NCBI RefSeq assembly: GCF_000003605.2
Contig: NW_003156409.1
Location: 1 to 38,448 of the forward strand
Length of the DNA: 38,448 nucleotides
Reading direction: 5' to 3'
Source: Saccoglossus kowalevskii
Taxonomy: Eukaryota > Hemichordata > Enteropneusta > Harrimaniidae
This document shows positions 21,917 through 31,801 of the stretch, piece after piece. Both the position numbers and the translations under genes were made by a program. The notes beneath the pieces were generated by a model, which was not told the DNA's origin, made no database searches, and was given only the letters and a program-made list of their open reading frames with translations. Numbering within the stretch: the stretch's first letter is position 1; each line of letters opens with the position of its first letter.

Positions 21917-24900
21917 CTAAAAAAAAAAGGGTAAAAACAACAATCAGTAAGACCCTCACAATCATAGGGTTAACATATTTATAATATTACCAGTAATTTT
22001 GTCAGAAACTGATGAAATAAATACAATATTTAAATTTAAATCGGCTTCAATAATCGACTTTCCATCTGTGAACTGTCCTGGACTATCGATATGTGAAGTA
22101 TTCCTCGCCACAGTTCACAATTTTATAGTCAGTTAGAAATAATTTCTGAAAAAAAAACTAACCTCTGCAGCTGATATTCTTTTCTTGGATGGATAAACTA
22201 AAAATTTCTTGAGTAAATCCAAAGCCTAGGAAAAAACAACAAATAAAATGAGATGTATTAACACCTTGGAGTGGGATGGACAGTTATCAATGATTCTGAG
22301 AATGTTTACACGAGATACTGTATTGTGAGGACAAAAAGATACATACCTCTGGAGATGCATCTGGTACAATCTGTTCAAGAGGAATAGGGGGATTTTCTGG
22401 AAATGAAATTTTTTTGTAATCTGGTAAATCCTTCATCCCCTGAAAAAAAAATAAATGATTCTTATTTGGTCTATTGTTCTTGATCCAATCACAAATAATG
22501 AATTATCATGAACATATATGAACCAAAAGCAATAATCAAGATGGCCATACTGGTATGGACTAAACCACTGCACGTGCATATGTCGCACATAAAGTACTAG
22601 GCACATGAAAAGAATGGACAAATTTGGTTCTGTGGACTCTGAAATATTAAGGTGGAATATACTATTCAAGGTACATCGTATCACTTTACGCTTGGAACCC
22701 CATTGTTAGGCCAAAAAAATAATAACTTACTGTAAAACATGTCTTTTTCGCGAATTTAGCGAGAGAACTGATTTGCTAATTCAAGATGTTGCTAATGACT
22801 TTATTATCAATTCAAAATGGCCGCCAAACAAAGAAATTAACAATGACAAGAGAGATTCGCTAAATCAAATTTCGCTATTACGTGTTTTACCATAATTCGC
22901 TAAAATTGCATGCCGCTTTTTCAACATGTTTTACAGTATGTTGCCCTCAAGTCGGAAAATTGAAAAATATTACATATTTTTTGGTCGGTCACTGAGGGCA
23001 ACAAAACAATTTTTTTTTTGGCCTTATTGTATTTTTTTGTCGAATCATACAATGAGATGCTAATCTGAGCTGGTGCTCCTTTAAGAATATTTTCTTAAAA
23101 TTAAACTAGAAGTGGCCATTCTGAACTCTTTCTGAGGGTCTAGGCATCCTGAATTTTTTGTTGTAGCTTTATTGAGATATTAGCCTCCAGTTTCACAAAT
23201 AAAAATTTTAGCGATCATGTGACCTTTTCAGTCATGTTTTTTTCCCTAAAAATGGCAAAAAACACATTTAAAAATCTTCTTATTGAGAACCACTGAACGT
23301 GTTGAGGTTAAATTTGTTTTTAGCATATATCAAGAGCAATGCTATGAACATAAATAATACTTACTGGCCAGGTTTTTTCTGTGGGAGTTCCTAAAACTCT
23401 TAAAACACAACAAACTATGAACATAAATAATACTTACTGGCCAGGTTTTTTCTGTGGGAGTTCCTAAAACTCTTAAAACACAACAAAGCTGTTCTATATC
23501 ACTCTCACCAGGAAATAAAGGGGAGTTGTTTAACAAATCACCAAATATACAGCCCACAGCCCTGCAAAAAAGACATCAAAATTGGAATTGAACTACTGTA
23601 CTTTATTTTTGCTTGGAATTAATTTTCGCTGAAGGAATGATTCAGTGAAAATAAAAGCCGGAGATTATACCTTTTCTTTCTATATTTTACATTCAACTCG
23701 TCAAAAATCAATGAAAATAAAAAAGTCTTTTCAGCAAAAATTAATTCCAGCTAAAATAAAGTATGTAAAGTAAAATAATGAAGAAGCTGTGTTTGCAGAA
23801 TCCAAAGGAGACACTCATAGAACTATTTATGATTCTATCATACAGTGTATACACTGATCAATGAAATAAGTATTTACCAAAGATCAACACCTTCATCATA
23901 TTTTCTTGCTCCGTATAATAATTCTGGTGCTCGATACCATCTATGAACAGAAATAATCAAAACATAGTATGAAGTCTAATACTACATAAATAATTATTAC
24001 AAATAATCTGTTAACCATAGGCACTCCACAGGTCAAGCTGTATCTCAGAATCAGAGATACTAGACACAGGGATGTTCAACCTTTTCACCACCAGACTTTC
24101 TTGCCCAAAATTTTTCTGAACTTTTTTTTTCTTATATTCTTCAATATTTCAGGAAATGAACCCCAATTTTTGAGCCAACAGACAAAATTTGAGTCAATTT
24201 TCAATTTTTATTCAAAAAATTTGGCGATTTTTGTTCCAATCTTCTGAAGGAAAGAGCAGACTATAATTTGTGAGGAAAAGAGGGAACTGGTGGTGAAAAG
24301 ACTGATATTCCATGACTGATATTCCATGCATTGCTAGTTTGGCATATGCTCAATCATGTAATGAAACACTATCCAATATTCATATGACATGAATTTAAAT
24401 ATTTAAAGTCTATACACATAAGCCAATTGTATTTACTTTCCCCAATTTTACATGTTGAGGCCCTTGGGCTTTTGACCAGGGAAGTATACCGGTAATTAAT
24501 TTTAACAGATCAATCCACTCACCTTGTTGCTACTTGATGACTGTATTGACGTCCTTCATTGTTATTAAACACCCTGGCTAAACCAAAATCAGCAATTTTT
24601 AAATGTCCAGTTTCACTGATTAGTAAATTGGCTGGCTTCAAATCCTTTAAATTAAAATTAATATTAAGAAAATATGTAATGTTATCAAATGCAATGACAT
24701 ACTAGTATGCTGGAACAAAATATCATTTCTACCGTAGTCGTCCAGGTAAGTGCCCATGCCGGGGAATACGCCCACCCTCCAATTTCAATACAGTAAAGAA
24801 ATTGAGGTCATGTCCAGGCATATGCCGGGGGGGTGTCATTTTCTTTTCTTGAAATATAAAAAATAACAAAAACCTGTTTTTTGTTCATTGATTAACAGTT

Positions 24901-26851
24901 GACTTCCTTGCAGTCTGTTGTGATTCTGATGAAAATTCTTGAAAAATAAATGTCAATTGCGTAAAACAAGGGGTGAACGCGAAATAGCTGTGACAGCAAA
25001 ATAGGTAATTTAGTTTTCTGCATTCAGGGCAGCACGTTCACCGCTGTTTACGTAATTTACATTTATTTTTCGAGAATTTTTATCAAAATCATAACCGTCA
25101 CCAAGACTACAAAAATGTATATTGAAGCAGAAATGGTAGTTCTCTTTTTGAAATATGTCGAGGCTCTGAAAAGGATTTTTCGGTTTGTGCTTCTTTCAGA
25201 AACGATTCAAGCAAATCTTAGAGTATATGGAGAGCTACAAAGCAAGTGTCGCACTAGTCACAATAGAATGGTTAATTTGTGATCTTACAACCATGTGAAT
25301 ATGTTAAGGAAAATGCTGCAACATTGACTCATGACATGTATACCTACCCTATGCATAATAGAGTTCTTATGACAGTATGTCACACCTTTCAACAACATCT
25401 GCATGTAACTTTTCACCTGCGCTTCTGTCAGTGGTTTAGCGGAATTCCTTATGACTTCTGACAAGTCAGACAGCATAAATTCAAATACCAATACAAAACC
25501 TGTACCATGTGGAAAAACATCTCGCAATTTGACAACCTGAAAAAAAAATTAGTTGTAGCAGTAAAGTAAATGTGTGTTGCAAACAATGTTGCCTTTAGAT
25601 CTGATAACAATCTACTGGCTTCTTAAAAGCAACATTGCTTGGAACATTATTGTGTTGTCAGGCAATTAGCAGATGATAAAGTTGGCTTAGAAGCTTTGAG
25701 GCCTAGGCCTCACTTGGGCGACTGCAAGACAGAAGGCAGCAGACTGGAACTCCTGGAGGACCCTAGCGACAGCCCCATGTGCCATCCAGGGCCGCTAAGA
25801 GTTCTAAGTAAGTAAGTAATGTTGGTACATGTAGGTGTACAAAACAAATTTGCAGCTACAGTTGATTCCTTTTCCTTGTTAAATTATTTGTTCGTTTCCA
25901 GATAGTCCAAGCATTGTTGCCATGATGCTCTGGAAAGAGCACTGAGACCCCCATGCACATACTTTATAAACAAACATATAGAAAACTGTCATCACTTACA
26001 TGTTGGCTTTCATCTATTTCTTGTAGTGCTTTAATTTCCCTATAAATGTGATCAATATTCAGTTTATGATGGTTAGTGTTTTATATATCAATGAGTTAAA
26101 TCTGAATACATTTTAATTAAAATTATGTGAACATTGAAAGTACCTAAGTGCTGTGTTAGGTATACCATCTTCTAGCCTTCTCAGAGGCACTTTCTTCATA
26201 GCAACAACTTCTCCAGTCTAAAAAAAAAATAAACAAATATTTACAGTTGTATTTCTCAATCCACTGTAAAACATGTTACTTTAGCTAGTATGTTATTTTA
26301 GCTGATTTAGCTAATTCGTAATTTCGCTAATTCAAAATGACATAAATTTACAAGAAATTATATTCTCACAAAAATATTGTTGATACTTTAGCCAAATTAA
26401 AATTCTATTAATTCATGATGCATTGTGTCAAAATCGCTAAAATGGCATGTATCTATTTCAACATGTTTTATATATATTGTATATGCAATAAAAGTTTGCC
26501 ATTACAAATTATTTTGCTGTTGCAACACTTGTTAAATTTTTTTCCAACCAAATATTTAATCCAGTCCACAGTATGGGTGATTACAATTGATGTTTCCATT
26601 TATCACTTGACAGACTTTCGGTGAATAAATCAGAAATTACACAGAAGCTACATGTATATTCATGGTGATAGATATATTCTGATTGCTAACATACCATACT
26701 CTGCATAAAAATAATTATCACCATGGGTCAGTATGAACAGATTTGGGTAATCTACTGCACAGATGTAGAGTCTTACCTCTATATGCTTGGCTTTGAACAC
26801 AATACCATGTGCTCCCTCTCCTATTCGTCCAAGTATAGTATACTGTTCCAT
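21740..26851 (-). CDS. CDK20: Cyclin-dependent kinase 20 (CCRK), complete gene span
   Basis: A Ser/Thr protein kinase of the CDK family. In animals CDK20 activates the MAK/ICK-type kinases and controls cilium assembly and Hedgehog signalling. Coding exons in transcript order: 26777-26851, 26144-26217, 26000-26039, 25348-25536, 24523-24644, 23878-23940, 23438-23561, 22347-22439, 22163-22225, 21740-21916. All borders are GT/AG and in phase, giving 339 residues against about 346 in human. Visible landmarks are the ATP loop GRIGEGAHG (8-16), the ATP-binding Lys33 (VAMKK), the helix-C equivalent [10 protein letters not shown], the catalytic loop HRDLKPAN (125-132), ADFG (144-147), the T-loop [14 protein letters not shown] and the VDLWAVGCIFG motif. 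All catalytic residues are intact. Oddities are a Ser at residue 161, where human CDK20 and CDK2-type kinases have Thr, and a 73-bp duplication at the end of exon 7. The C-terminal tail is basic and His-rich ([15 protein letters not shown]), unlike the human tail, but ends in a conserved acidic [11 protein letters not shown] stretch. Confidence 0.97.
22163..22225 (-). CDS. CDK20: CDK20 coding exon 9 (residues 261-281)
   Basis: 63 bases after GTTTTTTCCTAG. It encodes [20 protein letters not shown] and a final Glu, then donor GCAGAG|GTTAGT. It matches the C-lobe helix and the Arg-Ile-Ala/Ser-Ala motif near the end of the CDK fold. Confidence 0.96.
22347..22439 (-). CDS. CDK20: CDK20 coding exon 8 (residues 230-260)
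   Basis: 93 bases, phase 0 both sides (TTTTTTTCAG acceptor, CAGAG|GTATGT donor). It encodes [16 protein letters not shown] and [14 protein letters not shown], matching the human LPDYNKISFKEQ and PLEEVLPDVSPQ region of the C-lobe. Confidence 0.96.
22728..22938. mobile_element. 211-bp inverted-repeat element in a CDK20 intron, copy 1
   Basis: Bounded by TACTGTAAAACATGT and ACATGTTTTACAGTA, a perfect 15-base terminal inverted repeat. The interior holds TTCGCTAAAT / ATTTAGCGA-type words in both orientations and TTCAAAATGGC. It has no open frame. It is the best-preserved member of the family seen also at 26262-26472 and, by its ends, at 6450-6661. Confidence 0.8.
23343..23488 (-). repeat. 73-bp tandem duplication across the exon 7 splice donor
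   Basis: Two adjacent identical 73-bp units (TATGAACATAAATAATAC starts at 23343 and 23416). Each holds about 46 bases of CDK20 exon 7, the donor GTAAGT and the first intron bases, which read TTATGTTCATAG on the - strand and so also look like an acceptor. Confidence 0.97.
23438..23561 (-). CDS. CDK20: CDK20 coding exon 7 (residues 189-229)
   Basis: Acceptor CTTTTTTGCAG. It encodes [19 protein letters not shown], then [18 protein letters not shown] and TWP, and ends CCA|GTAAGT in phase 0. The last 46 or so exon bases with the donor and following intron are duplicated in tandem (period 73 bp), so an identical second donor lies at 23359-23364. Only the first donor keeps the frame for exon 8. Confidence 0.95.
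23594..23768. mobile_element. Inverted-repeat element in CDK20 intron 6
   Basis: The left arm TACTTTATTTTTGCTTGGAA style sequence (from 23598) continues TTAATTTTCGCTGAA. The right arm TTCAGCAAAAATTAATTCC (23730-23748) continues AGCTAAAATAAAGTA. The arms are about 40 bp with few mismatches and the spacer is about 90 bp. It has no coding capacity and ends roughly 30 bases from exon 7. Confidence 0.7.
23878..23940 (-). CDS. CDK20: CDK20 coding exon 6 (residues 168-188)
   Basis: A 63-base exon after TCTGTTCATAG, phase 2 in and phase 2 out. It encodes [20 protein letters not shown] and the start of Trp188. It carries the P+1 loop and APE motif that anchor the activation segment. Confidence 0.95.
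24523..24644 (-). CDS. CDK20: CDK20 coding exon 5 (residues 127-167)
   Basis: Begins [10 protein letters not shown] (catalytic Asp127), continues [12 protein letters not shown] (Asp145 of DFG) and ends YSHQVAT plus two bases of Arg167. Acceptor TTTAATTTAAAG, donor ACAAG|GTGAGT, phase 0 in and phase 2 out. The T-loop position that is Thr in human CDK20 is Ser161 here (codon AGT). Confidence 0.96.
24921..25092. mobile_element. Fold-back element in CDK20 intron 4
   Basis: The left arm TGATTCTGATGAAAATTCTT (24921) runs to GGGGTGAACG (24979). The right arm runs from CGTTCACCGC (25034) to GAATTTTTATCAAAATCA (25092). The arms are about 59 bp with scattered mismatches around a 54-base spacer. A further GC-rich inverted word pair (CATGCCGGGG / GCATATGCCGGGG) lies to the left at about 24757-24833. 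Confidence 0.65.
25348..25536 (-). CDS. CDK20: CDK20 coding exon 4 (residues 64-126)
   Basis: 189 bases, phase 0 at both ends (TTTTTTTTTCAG acceptor, CATAGG|GTAGGT donor). It encodes [30 protein letters not shown], the [10 protein letters not shown] helix and finally CHKNSIMHR. The His-Arg of the HRD triad is the last pair; the Asp opens the next exon. Confidence 0.97.
25690..25820 (+). mobile_element. Possible 3' end of a truncated non-LTR retrotransposon
   Basis: A GC-rich island (GGCCTCACTTGGGCGACTGC, then CTGGAGGACCCTAGCGAC and CAGGGCCGCTAAGAG) in AT-rich intron ends in the short repeat TAAGTAAGTAAGTAA. A compositionally foreign 3' piece followed by a tetranucleotide tail is typical of LINE ends truncated at the 5' side. 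No domain can be read from it. Confidence 0.4.
26000..26039 (-). CDS. CDK20: CDK20 coding exon 3 (residues 51-63)
   Basis: A 40-base exon. ACATTTATAG gives the acceptor and CAACAT|GTAAGT the donor. It encodes [13 protein letters not shown], the helix-C region that carries the conserved Glu of the Lys-Glu pair. Phase 2 in, phase 0 out. Confidence 0.95.
26144..26217 (-). CDS. CDK20: CDK20 coding exon 2 (residues 26-50)
   Basis: Acceptor TTTTTTTTTTAG opens phase 0 and donor CTTAG|GTACTT closes phase 2. It encodes [18 protein letters not shown] and PNTALR, including the ATP-binding Lys33 and the start of helix C. The last Arg codon is completed by the next exon. Confidence 0.95.
26262..26472. 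mobile_element. About 210-bp inverted-repeat element in a CDK20 intron, copy 2
   Basis: The left end ACTGTAAAACATGTTACTTT and the right end TTTCAACATGTTTTATATA form the same terminal inverted repeat as at 22728-22938. The interior repeats TTAGCTAATTCG and GCTAATTCAAAATGAC, like the other copy. The right terminus has lost the last ACAGTA. It sits in the first coding intron of CDK20. Confidence 0.7.
26777..26851 (-). CDS. CDK20: CDK20 coding exon 1 (residues 1-25)
   Basis: Starts at the ATG on the - strand at 26851 with [20 protein letters not shown], near-identical to the human start, and ends KHIE at donor GAG|GTAAGA in phase 0. It contains the glycine-rich ATP loop. The exon probably begins at 26892, where TTATATTTAG could be the acceptor of a spliced 5' UTR. 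Confidence 0.97.
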
Positions 26852-26892
26852 ATCAGGGTATTGACAGGCTGCCAGACACTACCACATGATAT

Positions 26893-27488
26893 CTAAATAT
26901 AATAAGAGTTGCTACAGTTATATTCAAGTATTGGCAATAACATATACAATATTTTCACTCTATTACTAGCATATGCACTTACAAAAATGTGTCTATAGTC
27001 ACAATAAGTTTTATTTTAATGATTCAGTATACAATATAAGTAATTCTTTGTTTATGTTCACTGCTATTAGCAATGCGCTTCTGATGTGCTTTCATGTAGT
27101 GAGATACAAAGCTTCGAAAATTCACAATAGAACCAGATATTTTTTTTAACAAAACAGGTGTATGAGGGCGATGTTATGAGTACTCCTGATTTCGACAAAT
27201 GAAATGGAATAGACACTGGTATAGAAATATAAACCAAATAGAACAATGCCAAGTTCATGTTTCAGAGGACACACAGTGACCTATTTGTTTCTAACCGTGA
27301 TTTCGCGTCTTTTTGGTTCCAAATAGGTCGTGGAAGTTGCCAAGAGTCAGGCTGGGGATTCATGAATCGTGAAGCTGAACGTCTATGAAAGATCGGCGTT
27401 CTTATTTTTATTCTTCCTACACTTTCCCCATAAATAATGGCACAGATTCCAAAATGTTGTTTAATCAACAACACGAAATAGTACATAC
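26893..27488 (-). other. Proposed 5' UTR intron of CDK20
   Basis: The donor AAGCGG|GTATGT (at 27489/27488) and the acceptor TTATATTTAG (at 26893) bracket about 600 bases without stop-free coding. This is inferred from signals only. The alternative is transcription starting close to 26892. Confidence 0.45.
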
Positions 27489-27600
27489 CCGCTTAACCGA
27501 TTCTCGAGTTGTAAGTCTTTCGTAAGCACACGGTTGTCTTCGCGATTCTTGTCAACAAAAACATTCAAAATGGCGCATAGTGATAACTACGCATGTGCAC
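27489..27600 (-). promoter_or_regulatory. CDK20 promoter and non-coding first exon
   Basis: A locally CpG-containing stretch (TTCGCGATTC, GGCGC, ACGCATGTGCACG) in otherwise CpG-poor DNA. CAAAATGGCGC at 27566-27576 resembles the YY1 element often found at housekeeping starts, and ACGCATGTGCAC is NRF1-like. A donor at 27488 would end the non-coding exon. The start site is inferred. Confidence 0.45.
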
Positions 27601-28771
27601 GAAAATTGAAAACAAAGTAATTTATTTTCCACTATTGGTGGCGTACTAAAAATACTTGTGACTACAGAAAATCGCTACATGTATTTATTTTGTGGGGTTA
27701 AGCACAATCTCTAAATGACTGTGGGTAAGATCAATGTCAAAATTATGATTTTTTTTAGCATTATTATGTATGAGAATTAGATGATCATTTATTTGGCTTT
27801 TGCTACTTTTCTTACATTTGGGGGATTTACATTTGTTGAACATTTTTCGACCATTATATGACTGTTTTCAGGATTTTATTTATATTTATTTATATTCTGA
27901 ACTTTTTTTCTTCATAATTTATGCATTGAACTACCTAGTCAGGATCGCATGTTACTTTCTCAAGTTTACGCACAAAGTAGACACACCGGATACAGCAAAA
28001 CTCTCGATAATGCTATTTGCTAAAAAAAAAAAAAATGTGCGGGATATCTATGGCGTAGTTCATCAAAACATCTGTCGTTATTGTGGACATCGCGCATAAT
28101 TTTTATGTCAGAAACAAAAAGCCTGAGTACAAAACTTGTTTAACGCTAAAAACGGAAAGATTCATGGGTAGACGCCTGTTTATAACATGGACCTACTAAC
28201 ACGGTAGATCCATGGGCCATCTGACGCATGCACAGGTGACGACTCCCCCGCTTAAAAACAAGTACATTTTTTGTACATGTACCTTTATATACAATTGTTT
28301 AAAAAGAGGAGCTCTGTGAGCATGGAATGAGTAGAATGTTATTAGGCGTACTATTTCTGAAACAGTAATGTTAGATAATAAGTATCATTTTCTACAAATT
28401 CTTTTACAATAATTGAGATGTGGCATAATAAATGCATTATAAAGCAGCATGGGGATATAATGGTAATATGACATAACTGGAAAAAAAATCCCACTTTGTA
28501 AGCTACTACTTGCTCTATTTATTAATTGTTTTATTACGATTTCCAGTTCAAGTATTGATCTGTACTGATACCTGGAGTTGTTTTAGGGATAACGCCCTCT
28601 ACCGACAAACCGAATAATAGTATTCTCATTGTAGATACATATACGTGTATAATCAGATCATGCAGGCATCAAACATTGCTGTGTCATTCATTTCTGATTT
28701 ATTTTCACGGTTTCTAAATGAGGTAGCTGGCCTATAGGAATATATGGAAGCTACACTACTAGTAAGTGAAA
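27601..28771. other. Intergenic stretch, no gene seen
   Basis: AT-rich, with moderate CpG near 27950-28250. The open frame at 27800-28099 shows no domain or splice support. GCCCTCTACC near 28591 is a short CTCF-like word. Confidence 0.5.
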
Positions 28772-29302
28772 TTTAAGGTAGAAGCCTAGTCATAATTTTT
28801 GACAAAATTGATCATTAAACGCATGACAATGTTCATTCGTTTATTATGTACAATCATGAAGCTAATGTCTTACGGTACAATGAAATAGCATTATTATGTG
28901 TGTTACAGTTATGCTTTTTGAGAAACGTGTCCTAATAATTCTTGAAATTGATATTTTTAGAACAATTCCATAGAACACAATGTTTAAAACCCAGACTTTT
29001 TAAATAATAAATAACAACAAAAAGTACTCCATCATTAACAATATATGATTTTTTCAGCCTATGTCATCAGGCTAGATTCTGAGATATTGCATAATATCTC
29101 TGCCATAGGAGCGTTTGGTAAAAGTGTTATAATAGTGTTAAAATGGCGACTTTCCACTAAAATACAACCATCAATTTCTCGAAAAAAAGGCTGGTGACCC
29201 CCCAACTTTTTAGGTCAATATCCTTATATTGCCTTGGCGTACAATTTATTGCAAAATAAATTCTGTTATTTTTTTTATTTATGAGTAGGCTTCTACCTTA
29301 AA
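28772..29302. mobile_element. GGTAGAAGC inverted-repeat element, best copy
   Basis: About 531 bp with terminal inverted repeats TTTAAGGTAGAAGCCTAGTC (left) and GAGTAGGCTTCTACCTTAAAA (right; one base longer in full). The interior shows AAAATACAACCATCAATTTC and AAGGCTGGTGACCCCCC near the right end, as in the 7141-7571 copy. No transposase is encoded, so this is a non-autonomous DNA transposon, moderately diverged from its relatives. Confidence 0.8.
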
Positions 29303-30171
29303 ACAGTCAACACAACACAACACAACGTCGGTTGTGATCAACGTAGTTAATGAACAAAACACATGCACGTATATGTAATACAAAGATATTATAGATTTTA
29401 TAAAATCGAATAGCATATGTTGTCTCAACGCATAAATGCATATTTGTTTTACATAAATGAACATAACTTCCATGAACAGATGGTCAGAACTTATAACAAA
29501 TATATATACACTCGAATACAATAAAATTCATTAACAACACTGAAAAAAAAAACGGAATAGCATATATTGACTCAATGTATACAGCAACGCATTCTGAAGC
29601 AATACAGCTACAGCTGGCTAAATAAATGTACCAGACGGGCAAAAACAATTCGAAACGAATTCTTTATGTACTTAAACATACTACATTTAGTTCGACAACG
29701 TATATTACACTAACATGTGGCTGTGCATCGAGTCACCCGCCTTTCCGGAAATTGGCGAAATCAGTATAGCTACGAAATCAGTGGTAAACGTATTGAGACC
29801 TGACAACGTATTACAGATTGGTTTTATATTGGTACGTACATAGAATACAATCCATACACTTAATCAATGCACACTATTTATAACCTACAACGTACATATT
29901 ATTATTATACATCTGTCACCGTAACGCCATAAGTTACAGCGTGCCGTAATTTTGCGGTATTTTACGGGGTATTTTCATACTACCATATTAGGAAATGCGA
30001 ATTCCAAATATGGAATAATTACGCGCGTAAGCGTCCTATAATAATAAAAACAAACATGGCTGCCACCAGGATTTGACCGGACTCCATACAAAGAAGTTCG
30101 CTGATTCTGTTCTAAACTTTTTGGATTTCGGCATTCCCATGATGTATCCTTGGTAGGAAAAGATGTATAAT
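29303..30171. other. Intergenic stretch, no gene seen
   Basis: CpG density by eye rises clearly here compared with the left two thirds of the window. A short ACACA repeat lies at about 29313-29328. No exon is supported. Confidence 0.5.
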
Positions 30172-30309
30172 AATAAGGTTATTACGAAGATACCTCAAAG
30201 TATGCACTCAGACAGTACGATGTCGCATCGACCTCCGCTGCGTGTCGGTCGATACTGCCGCTGTACTGTCTTCGTGCATACTTTGAGGTATCTTCATAAT
30301 AACCTTATA
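30172..30309. repeat. Long near-perfect hairpin
   Basis: Left arm: ATAAGGTTATTACGAAGATA, then CCTCAAAGTATGCAC, then AGACAGTAC and ATCGACC. The right arm carries the reverse complements in order: GGTCGAT, GTACTGTCT, GTGCATACTTTGAGG, TATCTTCATAATAACCTTAT. The arms are about 62 bp with a few mismatches, and the loop is about 12 bases (TCCGCTGCGTGT). It could be a MITE with ends reaching the centre, or a transcribed hairpin feeding a small-RNA pathway. Nothing in the sequence decides. Confidence 0.85.
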
Positions 30310-31800
30310 TTACTCAGTCATCAACTAATATCGCATATATCTCAAATTTTGTCAATATGAATACAAACATAAAAAAAACATACATGTTTCAAGAAAAAGG
30401 AAATGCCACTGAGGATTTGGCCAACTTGTTTTTGCACTAAATGACAATTTACCGTCAGATATAAAGAAGCAAATTAGTTGATTAGCATATGAAATAAATC
30501 ACTCAGAAATCACAACATTTCTATAAAGTGTTTTTATTAATGAGCTAAAATCACTAGACAGCAACATTCGACACCAAAGGTCACTGTTATGTGAAAATGG
30601 TCGGCATGTTGAGTACTATAACTCGCCAAAGTTGGTGCTTTTGCCCCATTACAATAACAAATGAACAATTAAAAGAAGAAAATATATATATATATATGTT
30701 TGAAAGGGAGGGTTTTGGGTAATGGACAAAAATCAATCATAATAAACTATAAAAAATGAAATACGATTGTATTTGAAACTAACACGTGATCACATAATTC
30801 CTACAGCGCCCTCCGGTTTTATCAACCGGGTAGGAGTAGACACAAAAAAACGTCTAAAACTAGCCAAATTTCGTTTATGTTTTGGCAGTTCATTTGCATT
30901 CATTAACCACAATAAACGGGGGGAAATATTTCAGAATTTGTGTGTAGAGAATTTATTTCTCAGCGTTTACATGTCATATGTGCTGTCTCGTCGCGTGAAC
31001 ACATTCATACTGGGTCCACGGGCACATGCATCGATTGACTGCAATGGAATAATATATGTGTACTATATTCCTGTGACTATCATTGGTAGATCAGGGCGGT
31101 ACACCTTATTTACATTGCTTAGTTCAAAATCTCAGTATGAATCATTTTCACCTTAATCTGACAAATGTCAGGGTCAATGTGAAGTGTTGCCATGAAATGT
31201 GTAGTACTACGATGACCGTGACGTAGTCGTAATCATACGTGTATTTCGAATCCACATGCGTCGTATGACGCGCACATTAAGAAATTCCAATGTATTGACG
31301 TGCCAGTGTAGGCCGAATTCATTGTCGGAAAAATGCAATTGTTCGGGAATTCAGAAATTCGGGACAAATTTGAAAGCCAAATCTAAAATTTACGGCGTTC
31401 GCGGGTGACACTGATCGAAAGTTGATTTATAATAAATCACTCGCATAGATAGCATCAACAACACGTACTTGAAATTGGTAAAGATAACTATATACAGTTA
31501 CGGTGGCAGTTGAATGCGTAGGCATGCAGAAATTCAGCCAATACCAACAAAGGGCCACACGGCATATATCTCATCATTACGCGTGCCCATCCTTCCCAGT
31601 TATCGTATTGATTTGATGAATTAACTGATGTAAGTGTGATGTTAACATCAACAGAATTATTGTTTCTTGTTTAAAAAATGTCGAATTAATTCTGTCATCA
31701 TATTTTCGCCCAACGTTGTTGCTAGAACACTGTAGTATATTGCCAACCACCGCCAAACGACGCTGTCTTTCAGCTCGGTACCAGTTAGCGTCCATGTTCT
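30310..31800. other. Intergenic stretch upstream of the unrecognised gene
   Basis: It contains a (TA)n run at about 30686-30698 and increasing CpG toward the right. The + frame at 30767-31156 (129 codons) has no recognisable domain, odd composition and no splice context. I do not call it a gene. Confidence 0.5.
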
Positions 31801-31801
31801 G

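Noticed and set aside
30767-31156. + strand frame of 129 codons
   Set aside because: No known domain, no splice or start context, and ordinary intergenic composition.
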